A stretch of DNA of 64,000 nucleotides, taken from the NCBI RefSeq assembly GCF_003459505.1, contig NZ_QRWD01000001.1, positions 232,165 to 296,164 on the forward strand, written 5' to 3'. Below are positions 9,520 through 17,524 of the stretch, piece after piece; the stretch's first letter is position 1; the number at the start of each line of letters is the position of its first letter. The notes below the pieces were generated by a model that was not told the DNA's origin, ran no database searches, and worked only from the letters and a program-made list of their open reading frames with translations. This stretch comes from Collinsella sp. AF20-14LB. Lineage in GTDB: Bacteria > Actinomycetota > Coriobacteriia > Coriobacteriales > Coriobacteriaceae. A program made the position numbers and the translations under genes.

Positions 9520-10433
9520 TAGCGCACCTCGCTAGAATCGACGCCGGGCACGCGGCGGCAGGAATACTCGTCCGTGGCAAACTTAGGAATCTGCACGGTC
9601 TCGAGCTCGCGGGCAAGCGCGGCAGAAAGCTCGATGCCGGCGGCACGACGCACGGCCTGGACGGCGAGCGGTGCCGAGATGCGACGGCGGTACTCGACCG
9701 AGCCCCACAGGTTGGTTCCGTAGCTCAGGGCACGCACGGATGCAGCAAGGGCGCGAAGCTCGTCCTCGGAAGGATGCTCGTTCACCAGGCCGCACGCCTC
9801 GCCCTGCAGCAGAGTCGCGCGCAGCGGGCGGGCGCCCACGGTGACGTGCCAGGTGCTGTCCCACCAGGCGGCGGTGACGTTCAGCGAGGGGAAGTCGGTC
9901 GCGGCCTTGCGCACGGCCTCGTAGCTCGCGCGGTAATCATGCTTGACGACCACGACGTGCTCGATCACGTCGCGCACATAGCCCATATCCACGAACTCCG
10001 CGAGCGGCACGCGACCGGCGCCCGTCAGCTCAACATAGGAATCGAGCGCGAGAAAGGCGGAGAGAACGTCCGAGAAGCCAAAGCGGCCGTAGATGCTGCC
10101 GCCCACCGTGGCGGTGTTGCGCAGCTGCACGCCCACGATGTCGTGGACGGCGAACTCAAAGACATTATTGACAAGCGCGTTGAGCCCGGCATGACGCTCG
10201 AGCTGGCGCAGGGTGCACATGGCACCGATGCGAAACTCGGTCTCGGTCTCCTCGATATGATCGAGTCCGCAGGCCGAAAGGTCAATCGCCGTCGCCACAC
10301 GACGCGAACCCAGGCGCATCCAGATGCCGCCGCCCACAATCTTGTTGTTGCGGTTCTTCTGCAAGAGCTCATAGGCTTCGGCCGCGTTTCCAACACGGAC
10401 GTAGGTACCGAACTTGAGCACGTTCTCCCCCAT
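9519..10433 (-). CDS. Molybdenum hydroxylase FAD-binding subunit
   Basis: 304 residues of the CoxM/XdhB family, passing electrons from the 2Fe-2S clusters to FAD. The N-terminal FAD-binding motif is seen as KIVGGGIWMRLG (around residue 32). LRNTATVGGSI, a flavin-loop signature, lies near residue 105. The C-terminal CO_deh_flav_C-like domain follows. It overlaps the downstream Mo-subunit gene by one base, indicating coupled translation. Start choice is uncertain: ATG 10433 has a close weak ribosome site, while an in-frame GTG at 10421 lies just behind GGGGGAG. Confidence 0.88.
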   Translation of the reverse strand: MGENVLKFGTYVRVGNAAEAYELLQKNRNNKIVGGGIWMRLGSRRVATAIDLSACGLDHIEETETEFRIGAMCTLRQLERHAGLNALVNNVFEFAVHDIVGVQLRNTATVGGSIYGRFGFSDVLSAFLALDSYVELTGAGRVPLAEFVDMGYVRDVIEHVVVVKHDYRASYEAVRKAATDFPSLNVTAAWWDSTWHVTVGARPLRATLLQGEACGLVNEHPSEDELRALAASVRALSYGTNLWGSVEYRRRISAPLAVQAVRRAAGIELSAALARELETVQIPKFATDEYSCRRVPGVDSSEVR

Positions 10434-10528
10434 CTCTTCACTTGTCCAGTACCTTTAAGTGTACCAAACGAGGGGGCACAGCTCGTGTCGGGACAAAATG
10501 AACCGTTTTCCTCCGTCGCATGCGGATC

Positions 10529-10564
10529 AAAAAAAGGCTCCCAGCCAAGATGACTGGGAGCCTT
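10529..10564 (-). terminator. Rho-independent terminator of gdhA
   Basis: The stem AAGGCTCCCAG/CTGGGAGCCTT with a nine-base loop is followed by seven U on the minus strand, shortly after the gdhA stop. Confidence 0.9.
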
Positions 10565-10589
10565 CTGCGATGCTATGTCGAGCGACAAT

Positions 10590-11945
10590 TTAGCAGACGC
10601 CCTGGGCGAGCATGGCGTCTGCGACCTTCAGGAAGCCGGCGATGTTGGCGCCCATGACGAAGTTGCCCTCCTCGCCGTACTCCTTGGCGGTGTCGTCCAC
10701 GTTGTGGAACATGCCGCGCATGAGCTGCTCGAGCTTGCCGTCGACCTCCTCGAAGGTCCAGGACAGGTGCTCGGCGTTCTGGCTCATCTCCAGGCCGGAC
10801 ACGAGCACGCCACCGGCGTTGGCAGCCTTGCCGGGCATAAAGGCGACGCCGTTCTCCTGGAAGTAGGTCGTGGCCTCGATGGTCGTGGGCATGTTCGCGC
10901 CCTCGCCGACCACCTTGCAGCCGTTGGCGACGAGCGCCTGGGCGTCCTCGAGCAGCAGCGTGTTCTCGCGAGCGCAGGGCAGCGCGATGTCGCAGGGAAG
11001 CTGCCACACGCCACGGCCGTCGCCCTCGTGCCACGTGGCATTGGGCTTCTCGTCGACGTACATAGCGAGCGTGACGCCCTTGTCGTGGCCAGAGCGCTTC
11101 TTGTTATAGACATGCTCGAGCACGGTGTAGTCGATGCCGTCGGGGTCCTCGACCCAGCCGTGGGTGTCGGAGCAGGCCAGCACCTTGCCGCCGAGCTGGG
11201 CGACCTTCTGGACCGCGTAGATGGCGACGTTACCGGAGCCGTGAACGACGACGTTCTTGCCCTCGAAGGACTCGCCGCGGCTCTTGAGGTACTCGTCCAC
11301 AAAGTAGACCAGACCGTAGCCGGTGGCCTCGGTACGGGCGAGCGAGCCGCCAAAGGAGAGGCCCTTGCCGGTAAGGACGCCGGTCCACTCGTTGGTCAGG
11401 CGCTTGTACTGACCGAACATGTAGGCAACCTCGCGGCCGCCAACGCCCAGGTCGCCGGCGGGAACGTCGGTATTGGGGCCAATATGGCGATAGAGCTCGG
11501 TCATGAAGGACTGGCAGAAGTGCATGATCTCGTTGTTGGACTTGCCCTTGGGGTCAAAGTCGGAGCCGCCCTTGCCGCCGCCCATGGGAAGGGTGGTCAG
11601 GCTGTTCTTGAGGATCTGCTCCAAGCCCAGGAACTTGAGCATACCCAGGGTGACCGTCGGGTTAAAGCGCAGACCGCCCTTGTAGGGTCCAATGGCAGAG
11701 TTGAACTCGACACGATAGCCGCGGTTGACCTGGACCTTGCCCTGGTCATCGACCCAGGGGACACGGAACATAACGATGCGCTCGGGCTCGACGAGGCGCT
11801 CAAGCAGGGCGGCCTCCTCGTACTCGGGATGGGCGTCGAGCGCCGGCTGGATGGTGCCGAGGATCTCGGTCGCGGCCTGGATGAACTCAGGCTGCTCGGG
11901 ATAGCGGGCCTTGAGCTCGTCGAGAACTTTCTGCGTGTAGCTCAT
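10590..11945 (-). CDS. gdhA: Glutamate dehydrogenase (probably NADP-dependent)
   Basis: Interconverts 2-oxoglutarate plus ammonia and glutamate; in gut anaerobes a main route of ammonia assimilation. The 451-residue length and the segments GPYKGGLRF and PMGGGKGGSDFDPKGKS (substrate-binding and catalytic lysines) identify the hexameric GdhA type. A Rossmann nucleotide-binding region with VVHGSGNVA follows. Cofactor preference for NADP is inferred from family resemblance. It is a single-gene unit with its own terminator, downstream of tRNA-Sec on the same strand. Confidence 0.96.
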   Translation of the reverse strand: MSYTQKVLDELKARYPEQPEFIQAATEILGTIQPALDAHPEYEEAALLERLVEPERIVMFRVPWVDDQGKVQVNRGYRVEFNSAIGPYKGGLRFNPTVTLGMLKFLGLEQILKNSLTTLPMGGGKGGSDFDPKGKSNNEIMHFCQSFMTELYRHIGPNTDVPAGDLGVGGREVAYMFGQYKRLTNEWTGVLTGKGLSFGGSLARTEATGYGLVYFVDEYLKSRGESFEGKNVVVHGSGNVAIYAVQKVAQLGGKVLACSDTHGWVEDPDGIDYTVLEHVYNKKRSGHDKGVTLAMYVDEKPNATWHEGDGRGVWQLPCDIALPCARENTLLLEDAQALVANGCKVVGEGANMPTTIEATTYFQENGVAFMPGKAANAGGVLVSGLEMSQNAEHLSWTFEEVDGKLEQLMRGMFHNVDDTAKEYGEEGNFVMGANIAGFLKVADAMLAQGVC

Positions 11946-12207
11946 GCTTCCTCCAATGATAGGAAACGAAAAGTGTCGGTCGCGGCACCCTGTGCGCCGC
12001 GAACTTTATCGTGTATGGATAATATCGCACTGTTGCGGGAAAGTTTCGCATAAGCAGACGAGCAGATGTTTCGTTTTGATTACGATGCAGGTAGAGGCGT
12101 TTTTGAGTGCCTGACGTGCAAAACCCGTGTTTCAAACCTGTTTCGTCCACGTGGTCCATACCACCACAAAGAGGACGGGCACCTTTGTGGCGGTTGGCAG
12201 GATGCGT

Positions 12208-12304
12208 TGGCGGGAACGTATGTGAATCGAACACATCCAAGACGTTTTGCACGCCTCACAACGGTTTTGAGGACCGCGGGGCCCACCGGAGCCCATCCGT
12301 TCCC
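12208..12304 (-). tRNA. selC: tRNA-Sec (anticodon UCA)
   Basis: Suppressor-type tRNA charged with serine and converted by SelA to selenocysteinyl-tRNA. It is 97 bases including an encoded CCA (12208-12210), with a long acceptor arm (GGGAACG pairing with CGTTCCC), a G discriminator, a long variable arm and a T arm containing GTTCGATTC. The anticodon stem CGGT/ACCG encloses the loop CCTCAAA, giving UCA at 34-36. The base before the anticodon is C rather than the near-universal U33. It lies downstream of selA-selB on the same strand. Confidence 0.92.
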
Positions 12305-12357
12305 AAACGTGGCGGTATTTTACCAAACGCGCAGTGTCGCGCCACGAAAACGGCCCA

Positions 12358-12483
12358 TCTACTACGTTTAACCAGCAAGGGTTAACCATACCCACTTTTT
12401 CGTAACATCGGCAAGTCGTCTACCTGCGGTTTTACTTTTACAATTTTTGGTATGGTCGAGGGTAGTCACTTAAACGTAGTAGA
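12358..12483. repeat. Interrupted 14-bp inverted repeat between selB and tRNA-Sec
   Basis: The arm TCTACTACGTTTAA at 12358-12371 is repeated inverted and perfectly at 12470-12483. A nested pair (CCATACC near 12387, GGTATGG near 12449) could extend the fold. The interior is AT-rich relative to its neighbours. It could be a structured RNA element or a tiny non-autonomous insertion; neither is proven. Confidence 0.55.
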
Positions 12484-12520
12484 TAGGCAGGTTTTGTGGC
12501 GGACAGTGATACGACAACCC

Positions 12521-14491
12521 CTAACGAAGCGATCTGAGGCCGCCGGCCTCCTTGTCGAGCGTCGTAAAACGCACCGCATCCAGATGCTCCAAGATGCTGA
12601 TGGCTCGTTTGCGCGACACGCCTAGGGCCTCGCGCAGCACACTCGTCGTGGCAACGCCGCCAGCAGCCTCGATAGCCGCGGCGACGACCTCACGTGCATG
12701 GGCCTCGGCGGCGGCAGACAAGGCAACGTCGCGTTCGATCTTAACGATCGCGCGGTTGAGCGAAAGCCCGCGCAGGGCACGCGTCATGGTGTCGCGATCG
12801 AGCTGCAGACGCTCACCCACCTCGGGCAGCGTCGCCGCACCGAGACCCGCCTCGTCGAGGGCGGCCACGATGCGCTGGCTCGCCTCGCGCACCACACGTA
12901 TCGCCGCAGCGGCAGAGTGCGGGTCGAACACCTCGGCACCGTCGACGGTGCACACGCCGCGCGCACAGCCCTCGAGAACGAGCGCGGACGCGACGTCTTC
13001 GCCCGCTGTCGGCCAGGCGGCATGCGCGACCTCGCCCGGCGTGAAACCCGTCTGCTTGGGCGCGGCCCCGTGCATGGCGGCCAGCGTGACGGAGAGCGTG
13101 GCGAGGGCGGCATCGAGCACAGCGGGGGCGGCATAGAGCTCCTCGGTCGAGCGCTCGGCACGAAGCGCCACGGCGTGACCCGAGGAAACCGCCCCGTGCA
13201 GGAGCGCAGCCGCCTCGGCACCCGAAAGATCGAGAGCACGGGCTGCGGCCGCGGCAGGCACGGGCAGGCGCTGCAGCCCCAACCATGCGGCAACGGCGGC
13301 GGCGCGGTCGTCGGCATCCAGGGCCCCGAGCAGCGCACACTCGCCCGCGGAGAGGACGCGCGAGCGGCGACACCGCGAAAGAAGAACACGACCGCCGCCG
13401 ATAAGCACCACCGGCGAGAACGCGAGCACAATGAGGCCGTCGCCCGATCGCACGGGAAGGCGCTCCTCCAGACGGACCTGCACGATGCGGGTCTCGCCAA
13501 CCTCAATGGGTCCCTCACCCTCCATGAGCATGATACGGCCAAGGACCTCCGCCGTACCCGCCATCACATGAACGCGCGTACCGGACCCGAAGGGCGCGGG
13601 CTTGGTGCCCTCGCGCCCCAGATACGTGAAGCGGGCGATGAGCCTGAGCGTCGAGCCCTCAGCACCAGACCCGCAGAGGACCTCGCCACGCGGAAGGTCG
13701 CCCGCACCGTCGCCCACGATGTTGAGCGCCGCGCGCTGTCCGGGCAACGCCCGAGGAGTATCACCATGCACCTGAATCGCGCGCACGCGGCAGCGCACGC
13801 CCGCGGGACATGAGACGAGCTCGTCGCCCACCGCTACGGGGGCATCGTGAAGCGTGCCCGTGACGACCGTCCCGGATCCCTTGATGGTGAAGCAGCGGTC
13901 GATGGGCAGGCGCGGGGCCAGACCGGGGCGCACCGGGCGGGATGCGGCATCGGCCAGGAAAGAGTCGATGGCGGCATCGAGGGCAAGGCGAACGTCCTCG
14001 ATGCCCACGCCCGTGCGCGAGGAAACAGGCACCACGGGCGCATCGGCAAAGACGGTATCGCTGAGGAAGTCCATCACGTCGAGCTCGGCGAGCTCCGCCG
14101 TCTCGTCATCGGCCAGATCGCGCATCGTGAGCGCCACCACGAGGTGTCTCACGCCCAACAGCTCCAGCACGTGAACGTGCTCGCGGGTCTGCGGCATCAC
14201 GCTCTCAACGGCAGAAACAACCAGCAACGCAACGTCCACGCCGGTGGCGCCCTGCACCATGGCGCGCAAATAGTGCGCATGCCCGGGCACGTCAACCAAG
14301 CCGACAAGCTTGCCGCTGGGAAGCTCGAGCTCGCCAAAGCCGAGCTCAGTGGTCATGCCTCGGCGCCGTTCGACCTCCAGACGGTCGGGATTTTTGCCGG
14401 TCAGCGCCTCGATAAGGGCCGACTTTCCGTGGTCGACGTGTCCTGCTGTTCCAACGACAACGGGACACTCGACAAGCTCAAGCGCGGTCAT
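12521..14491 (-). CDS. selB: Selenocysteine-specific elongation factor SelB
   Basis: GTPase that delivers Sec-tRNA-Sec to UGA codons marked by a SECIS hairpin. The G1 motif is GTAGHVDHGKS near the N-terminus, followed by the switch region with RRGMTTELG and the G3 motif DVPGH. EF-Tu-like domains II and III follow, then a C-terminal region of winged-helix type expected to bind SECIS RNA. It has 656 residues from the ATG at 14491, whose A is also the last base of the selA stop (TGATG), indicating coupled translation. The upstream in-frame alternative at 14536 would overlap selA by 46 bases and is less likely. Confidence 0.96.
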   Translation of the reverse strand: MTALELVECPVVVGTAGHVDHGKSALIEALTGKNPDRLEVERRRGMTTELGFGELELPSGKLVGLVDVPGHAHYLRAMVQGATGVDVALLVVSAVESVMPQTREHVHVLELLGVRHLVVALTMRDLADDETAELAELDVMDFLSDTVFADAPVVPVSSRTGVGIEDVRLALDAAIDSFLADAASRPVRPGLAPRLPIDRCFTIKGSGTVVTGTLHDAPVAVGDELVSCPAGVRCRVRAIQVHGDTPRALPGQRAALNIVGDGAGDLPRGEVLCGSGAEGSTLRLIARFTYLGREGTKPAPFGSGTRVHVMAGTAEVLGRIMLMEGEGPIEVGETRIVQVRLEERLPVRSGDGLIVLAFSPVVLIGGGRVLLSRCRRSRVLSAGECALLGALDADDRAAAVAAWLGLQRLPVPAAAAARALDLSGAEAAALLHGAVSSGHAVALRAERSTEELYAAPAVLDAALATLSVTLAAMHGAAPKQTGFTPGEVAHAAWPTAGEDVASALVLEGCARGVCTVDGAEVFDPHSAAAAIRVVREASQRIVAALDEAGLGAATLPEVGERLQLDRDTMTRALRGLSLNRAIVKIERDVALSAAAEAHAREVVAAAIEAAGGVATTSVLREALGVSRKRAISILEHLDAVRFTTLDKEAGGLRSLR

Positions 14492-15945
14492 CAACGCAAA
14501 CCCGCCCGCACGGCATCCACCAACGCAGACGCACACAGGTCAAGGTCGGTGTCGCGCAAAAGCGTGCGAACGTCAAAAAGTACCTGGCCATGCTGCACGC
14601 GCGTCACGACCGGCGTATCGGGCTCCTGTACCATAGCGCGCTTTAGGCCATCGGCGGACAGGCACCCATCGGCGGGGCAAACGGCAACGCAAAAAGTTGG
14701 GAGCTCGACAGTCGGCAGCGAACCGCCGCCGGGAGCAGAGGCGCCCTCGACAACCTGCAGCTCCACCGCCTCCTCGAACTGAGAGTCGCGAAGCTTGCGC
14801 AGCATGCGGTCATGCAGGCGCTTGGCCTGACGCTCGAGCGGAGCCGGCGCAGCGGAAAGCATGTTGAGCACCGGGATCTCACGATGTGCCGTATCGGGAC
14901 CGGCCACATACAGACGCAGGGTGGCCTCGAGCGCCGCGAGCGTGAGCTTACCGGGGCGAAGCGCGCGCATAAGCGGATGAGAGGCGCAGGCGGCAATTGC
15001 CTGGGCGCTGCCGAGAATAATGCCTGCCTGCGAGGCGCCGAGCAGCTTGTCACCCGAGCACGAGACGACGTCAACGCCGGCGCAAAGCGAGGCGGACGTG
15101 GGCTTCTCCCCCGCATCGGCGAGCACCCCGTCTGCAAGCAAAGCGCCCGAGCCCTGATCCTCGTACAGCAACAGCCCGTGCTCATGCGCCAGCGCAGAAA
15201 GCTCCGCCACGGAAACCTCCTCGTGGAAGCCCTCGATACGGTAGTTGGAAGGATGGACTTTGAGGATCATCGCCGTGTTGGGCGTAATGGCGCTTCGATA
15301 ATCGTCCAGATGCGTGCGGTTGGTGGAGCCCACCTCGACAAGCTTGGTACCCGAAGCCGCCATGATGTCGGGGATACGGAAACTGCCTCCCACCTCGACA
15401 AGCTCGCCGCGGCTCACGATGACCTCTTTGCCGAAGGCATGCGCGGCAAGCACCAACAGCACCGCGGCGGCATTGTTGTTGACAACTAAGGCGTCCTGCG
15501 CCCCCGTGAGCGTGCGCAGCAGACGCGCGGCATGCTCTTTTCGGCCCCCGCGAGCGCAGGTTGAGACGTCATACTCAAGCGTGCTGTAGCCTCGGGCGAC
15601 ATCGGTCACCGCCTGCACCGCCGCGGGAGCGAGCGGAGCGCGGCCCAGATTGGTGTGAATCACAACGCCCGTCGCGTTGACGGCAGGGCGCAGGGTCGGC
15701 AGCGACAGGCGATGGGTCCGCTGCTCAATTGCCAAGGCGAGCTCGCGCTTGTTCCTTGCAGGGGCGCCGGAGCGAATCGCCGCGCGCTCGGCATCGAGCT
15801 CGGCGTCAATCGCCTCGCGTACCATCGTGTCGCCTGCATCGCCAGCAGCCTTCATGACCGGCCACTCGGCAAGCAGCTCGTGAACGGCGGGAATGGAACG
15901 CAGGCGGCCGCGCACCTCGGCAGACATGGATTCGCAGTCGCTCAT
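14491..15945 (-). CDS. selA: L-seryl-tRNA(Sec) selenium transferase SelA
   Basis: PLP enzyme converting Ser-tRNA-Sec to Sec-tRNA-Sec with selenophosphate. An N-terminal helical domain precedes the conserved NATGVVIHTNLGRAPL segment; the PLP lysine lies in SGDKLLGASQAG. It has 484 residues from the ATG at 15945, chosen because AAAGG lies six bases upstream; an in-frame upstream start at 15996 lacks such a site. The gene overlaps selB by one base, and the pair with tRNA-Sec forms a compact decoding locus. Confidence 0.96.
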   Translation of the reverse strand: MSDCESMSAEVRGRLRSIPAVHELLAEWPVMKAAGDAGDTMVREAIDAELDAERAAIRSGAPARNKRELALAIEQRTHRLSLPTLRPAVNATGVVIHTNLGRAPLAPAAVQAVTDVARGYSTLEYDVSTCARGGRKEHAARLLRTLTGAQDALVVNNNAAAVLLVLAAHAFGKEVIVSRGELVEVGGSFRIPDIMAASGTKLVEVGSTNRTHLDDYRSAITPNTAMILKVHPSNYRIEGFHEEVSVAELSALAHEHGLLLYEDQGSGALLADGVLADAGEKPTSASLCAGVDVVSCSGDKLLGASQAGIILGSAQAIAACASHPLMRALRPGKLTLAALEATLRLYVAGPDTAHREIPVLNMLSAAPAPLERQAKRLHDRMLRKLRDSQFEEAVELQVVEGASAPGGGSLPTVELPTFCVAVCPADGCLSADGLKRAMVQEPDTPVVTRVQHGQVLFDVRTLLRDTDLDLCASALVDAVRAGLR

Positions 15946-16023
15946 GAAAAGCCTTTCGACATGTTCAATAAAAAGCTGGTCCCCCGCGATCGTCATCGGG
16001 CAAATAAATACCGGCGCGCACGC

Positions 16024-16108
16024 AAAAGGGACAGGTCCATTATGGCAGCTCGTGACAAGACGTCGAAGCGCCTCGTCTAAAACCTGCCAAAATAAACCTG
16101 TCCCTTTT
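16024..16108 (-). repeat. GGGACAG-type inverted repeat, possible terminator of the focA-like gene
   Basis: Perfect 13-bp arms (AAAAGGGACAGGT at 16024-16036 and its complement at 16096-16108) enclose a 59-base loop. The minus-strand arm ends in TTTT. It belongs with several other intergenic inverted repeats of this window that share the GGGAC core. Confidence 0.6.
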
Positions 16109-16131
16109 TGGTCGGTTATGGCTTGGTGGCT

Positions 16132-16968
16132 TTAGGCCTCCTTATTGGCGTAGATAAACCAGTAGCCCAGCGCCACGATCAGGGCGCCACCCACGATATT
16201 GCCCAGCGTGGCGACCGTAAGGTTGAGCGCCAACCCGGCAGCGTTGAGGGCATCGGCGCCAGCGACATCGGCTCCATAGCCGCAGGAGTGCATCAAAATG
16301 CCCATGGGCAAAAAGTACATGTTGGCAACGCAGTGCTCAAAACCGCAGGCTACAAAGGCAGCGATGGGCAGCAAAATGCCCACGACCTTGTCGACCACGG
16401 TCTTGCCGGCAGTGCCGATCCATACGGCCAGACACACAAAGATGTTGCACAGAATGCCGCGGAAGAAGATGGTAACGGCGCCGATCGTAACCTTACCGGC
16501 GGCGACACTCACCATGGTGTTGGCGACGGCCTCGCCGTTGAGTTTGTAAATGGCTGCCATGTAAATCAAAAAGACAACGAACAGGGCGCCGGCAAAGTTG
16601 CCGATCCACACAATAGCCCAAGCCTTGAGCATCTGGACGAGCGTGATCTTTTTGCTCTTAAGCGCGCAGACCATAAGCGAGTTGCCGGTAAACAGTTCCG
16701 CGCCGCAAATGAGCACGAGCACCAGTCCCAGGCAAAAAGCAAGACCGCCCACGAAGCGCTGGGCGCCCCAGCCAAGCGTGGGATCGCTCAGAAAGACCGT
16801 GAAGAACAGGCCGCCGAAGGCGATGAACGCGCCGGCGAACATGGCGAGCAAAAAGGCCTTCGAGACCGGCAGGTTGGCCTTGGTAACGCCTGCGGCCTCG
16901 GTCTTCGCCTCGATCGCGGCGGGCGCCAGGCAATCGGAGGTGGGGTATTCTGCCTTGCTCTGTGCCAT
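16132..16968 (-). CDS. Formate/nitrite transporter family channel
   Basis: 278-residue FNT-family integral membrane protein with about six membrane segments, forming pentameric channels for formate or nitrite. The family-typical LFTGNSL segment and the second re-entrant region are visible, followed by GFEHCVANMYFLPMG, a strong FNT signature. The ATG at 16968 is taken because the protein then begins with a short polar tail before the first membrane helix; the ribosome site is weak (AAGAAG). In a fermenting anaerobe formate export is the likely role, but nitrite cannot be excluded. It ends next to a palindromic terminator. Confidence 0.9.
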   Translation of the reverse strand: MAQSKAEYPTSDCLAPAAIEAKTEAAGVTKANLPVSKAFLLAMFAGAFIAFGGLFFTVFLSDPTLGWGAQRFVGGLAFCLGLVLVLICGAELFTGNSLMVCALKSKKITLVQMLKAWAIVWIGNFAGALFVVFLIYMAAIYKLNGEAVANTMVSVAAGKVTIGAVTIFFRGILCNIFVCLAVWIGTAGKTVVDKVVGILLPIAAFVACGFEHCVANMYFLPMGILMHSCGYGADVAGADALNAAGLALNLTVATLGNIVGGALIVALGYWFIYANKEA

Positions 16969-17276
16969 GGAAATCACTTCTTTCTTACGATTCGGGACAA
17001 ACGCTCCTGGTTCATTTGCCCCGCGAGGTCGGACGGTATAAAAATAAACGCGAGCCAAATTAGCATATTGGCCTGCGATTATATAGCTTGGAGCGGGCGA
17101 CGGGAAGTCCAAGGATTTGCTTCGCTGCGGGCCTTCGGCCCTTGCGTGCTGCGCTGGAAAATGCTCACGCATTTTCTCAGCTCCGCACCCTGGCGGATTC
17201 GATTCCCGTCGCCCGGCGCGTAAACGAAAACAGCTCTGATCCCCAAAGGAAACCAAAGCCGTTAAAACAATTCTTA
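16969..17276. other. Interval without a gene, upstream of the formate channel
   Basis: 308 bases between the formate-channel start and tRNA-Gly. The promoter side contains an AT-richer stretch around 17040-17085. Bases 17089-17215 hold a palindromic element carrying tRNA-Gly end sequences. No coding region is apparent. Confidence 0.6.
17089..17215. repeat. Palindromic element built from tRNA-Gly 3'-end sequence
   Basis: Bases 17089-17106 are identical to the 3' end of the adjacent tRNA-Gly (17277-17294), including CCA. Bases 17198-17215 are an inverted copy of 17282-17299. The two copies can pair over about 13 bp around a core with smaller hairpins (GGGCC TTC GGCCC and GAAAATG/CATTTTC). It is not a tRNA: no D arm or anticodon arm is present. 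Confidence 0.65.
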
Positions 17277-17350
17277 TGGAGCGGGCGACGGGAATCGAAC
17301 CCGCGTCATCAGCTTGGAAGGCTGGGGTTCTACCATTGAACTACGCCCGC
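17277..17350 (-). tRNA. tRNA-Gly (anticodon UCC)
   Basis: Acceptor stem GCGGGC paired with its 3' partner, anticodon loop CTTCCAA (UCC), T arm with GTTCGATTC, encoded CCA. It lies six bases downstream of tRNA-Pro on the same strand. Confidence 0.95.
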
Positions 17351-17356
17351 AAGATA

Positions 17357-17433
17357 TGGTCGGGACGACAGGATTTGAACCTGCGACATCCTGCTCCCAA
17401 AGCAGGCGCGCTACCAAACTGCGCCACGTCCCG
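17357..17433 (-). tRNA. tRNA-Pro (anticodon UGG)
   Basis: Acceptor stem CGGGACG with its partner, anticodon loop TTTGGGA (UGG), T arm GTTCAAATC, encoded CCA. It forms a tRNA pair with tRNA-Gly. Confidence 0.95.
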
Positions 17434-17524
17434 AAGGTGTTGAGCAGCTAAGGTCTAAACCTTGCGTGTCCCAAAGCGAAGGAAATTATAGGGGAGACTC
17501 CCCGCCTGTGCAAGCGACGATACC

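Larger units (their letters stand above)
11946..12520. other. Non-coding interval around tRNA-Sec
   Basis: No convincing protein gene. It contains the gdhA upstream region (11946 to about 12060), a hairpin with CCACAAAG/CTTTGTGG arms near 12157-12190, tRNA-Sec, and an interrupted palindrome at 12358-12483 between tRNA-Sec and selB. A clear promoter for gdhA or tRNA-Sec could not be assigned by eye. Confidence 0.6.

Noticed and set aside
17089..17215. An additional tRNA gene
   Set aside because: Only acceptor and T-arm sequences are present, in inverted duplicate; there is no anticodon or D arm.
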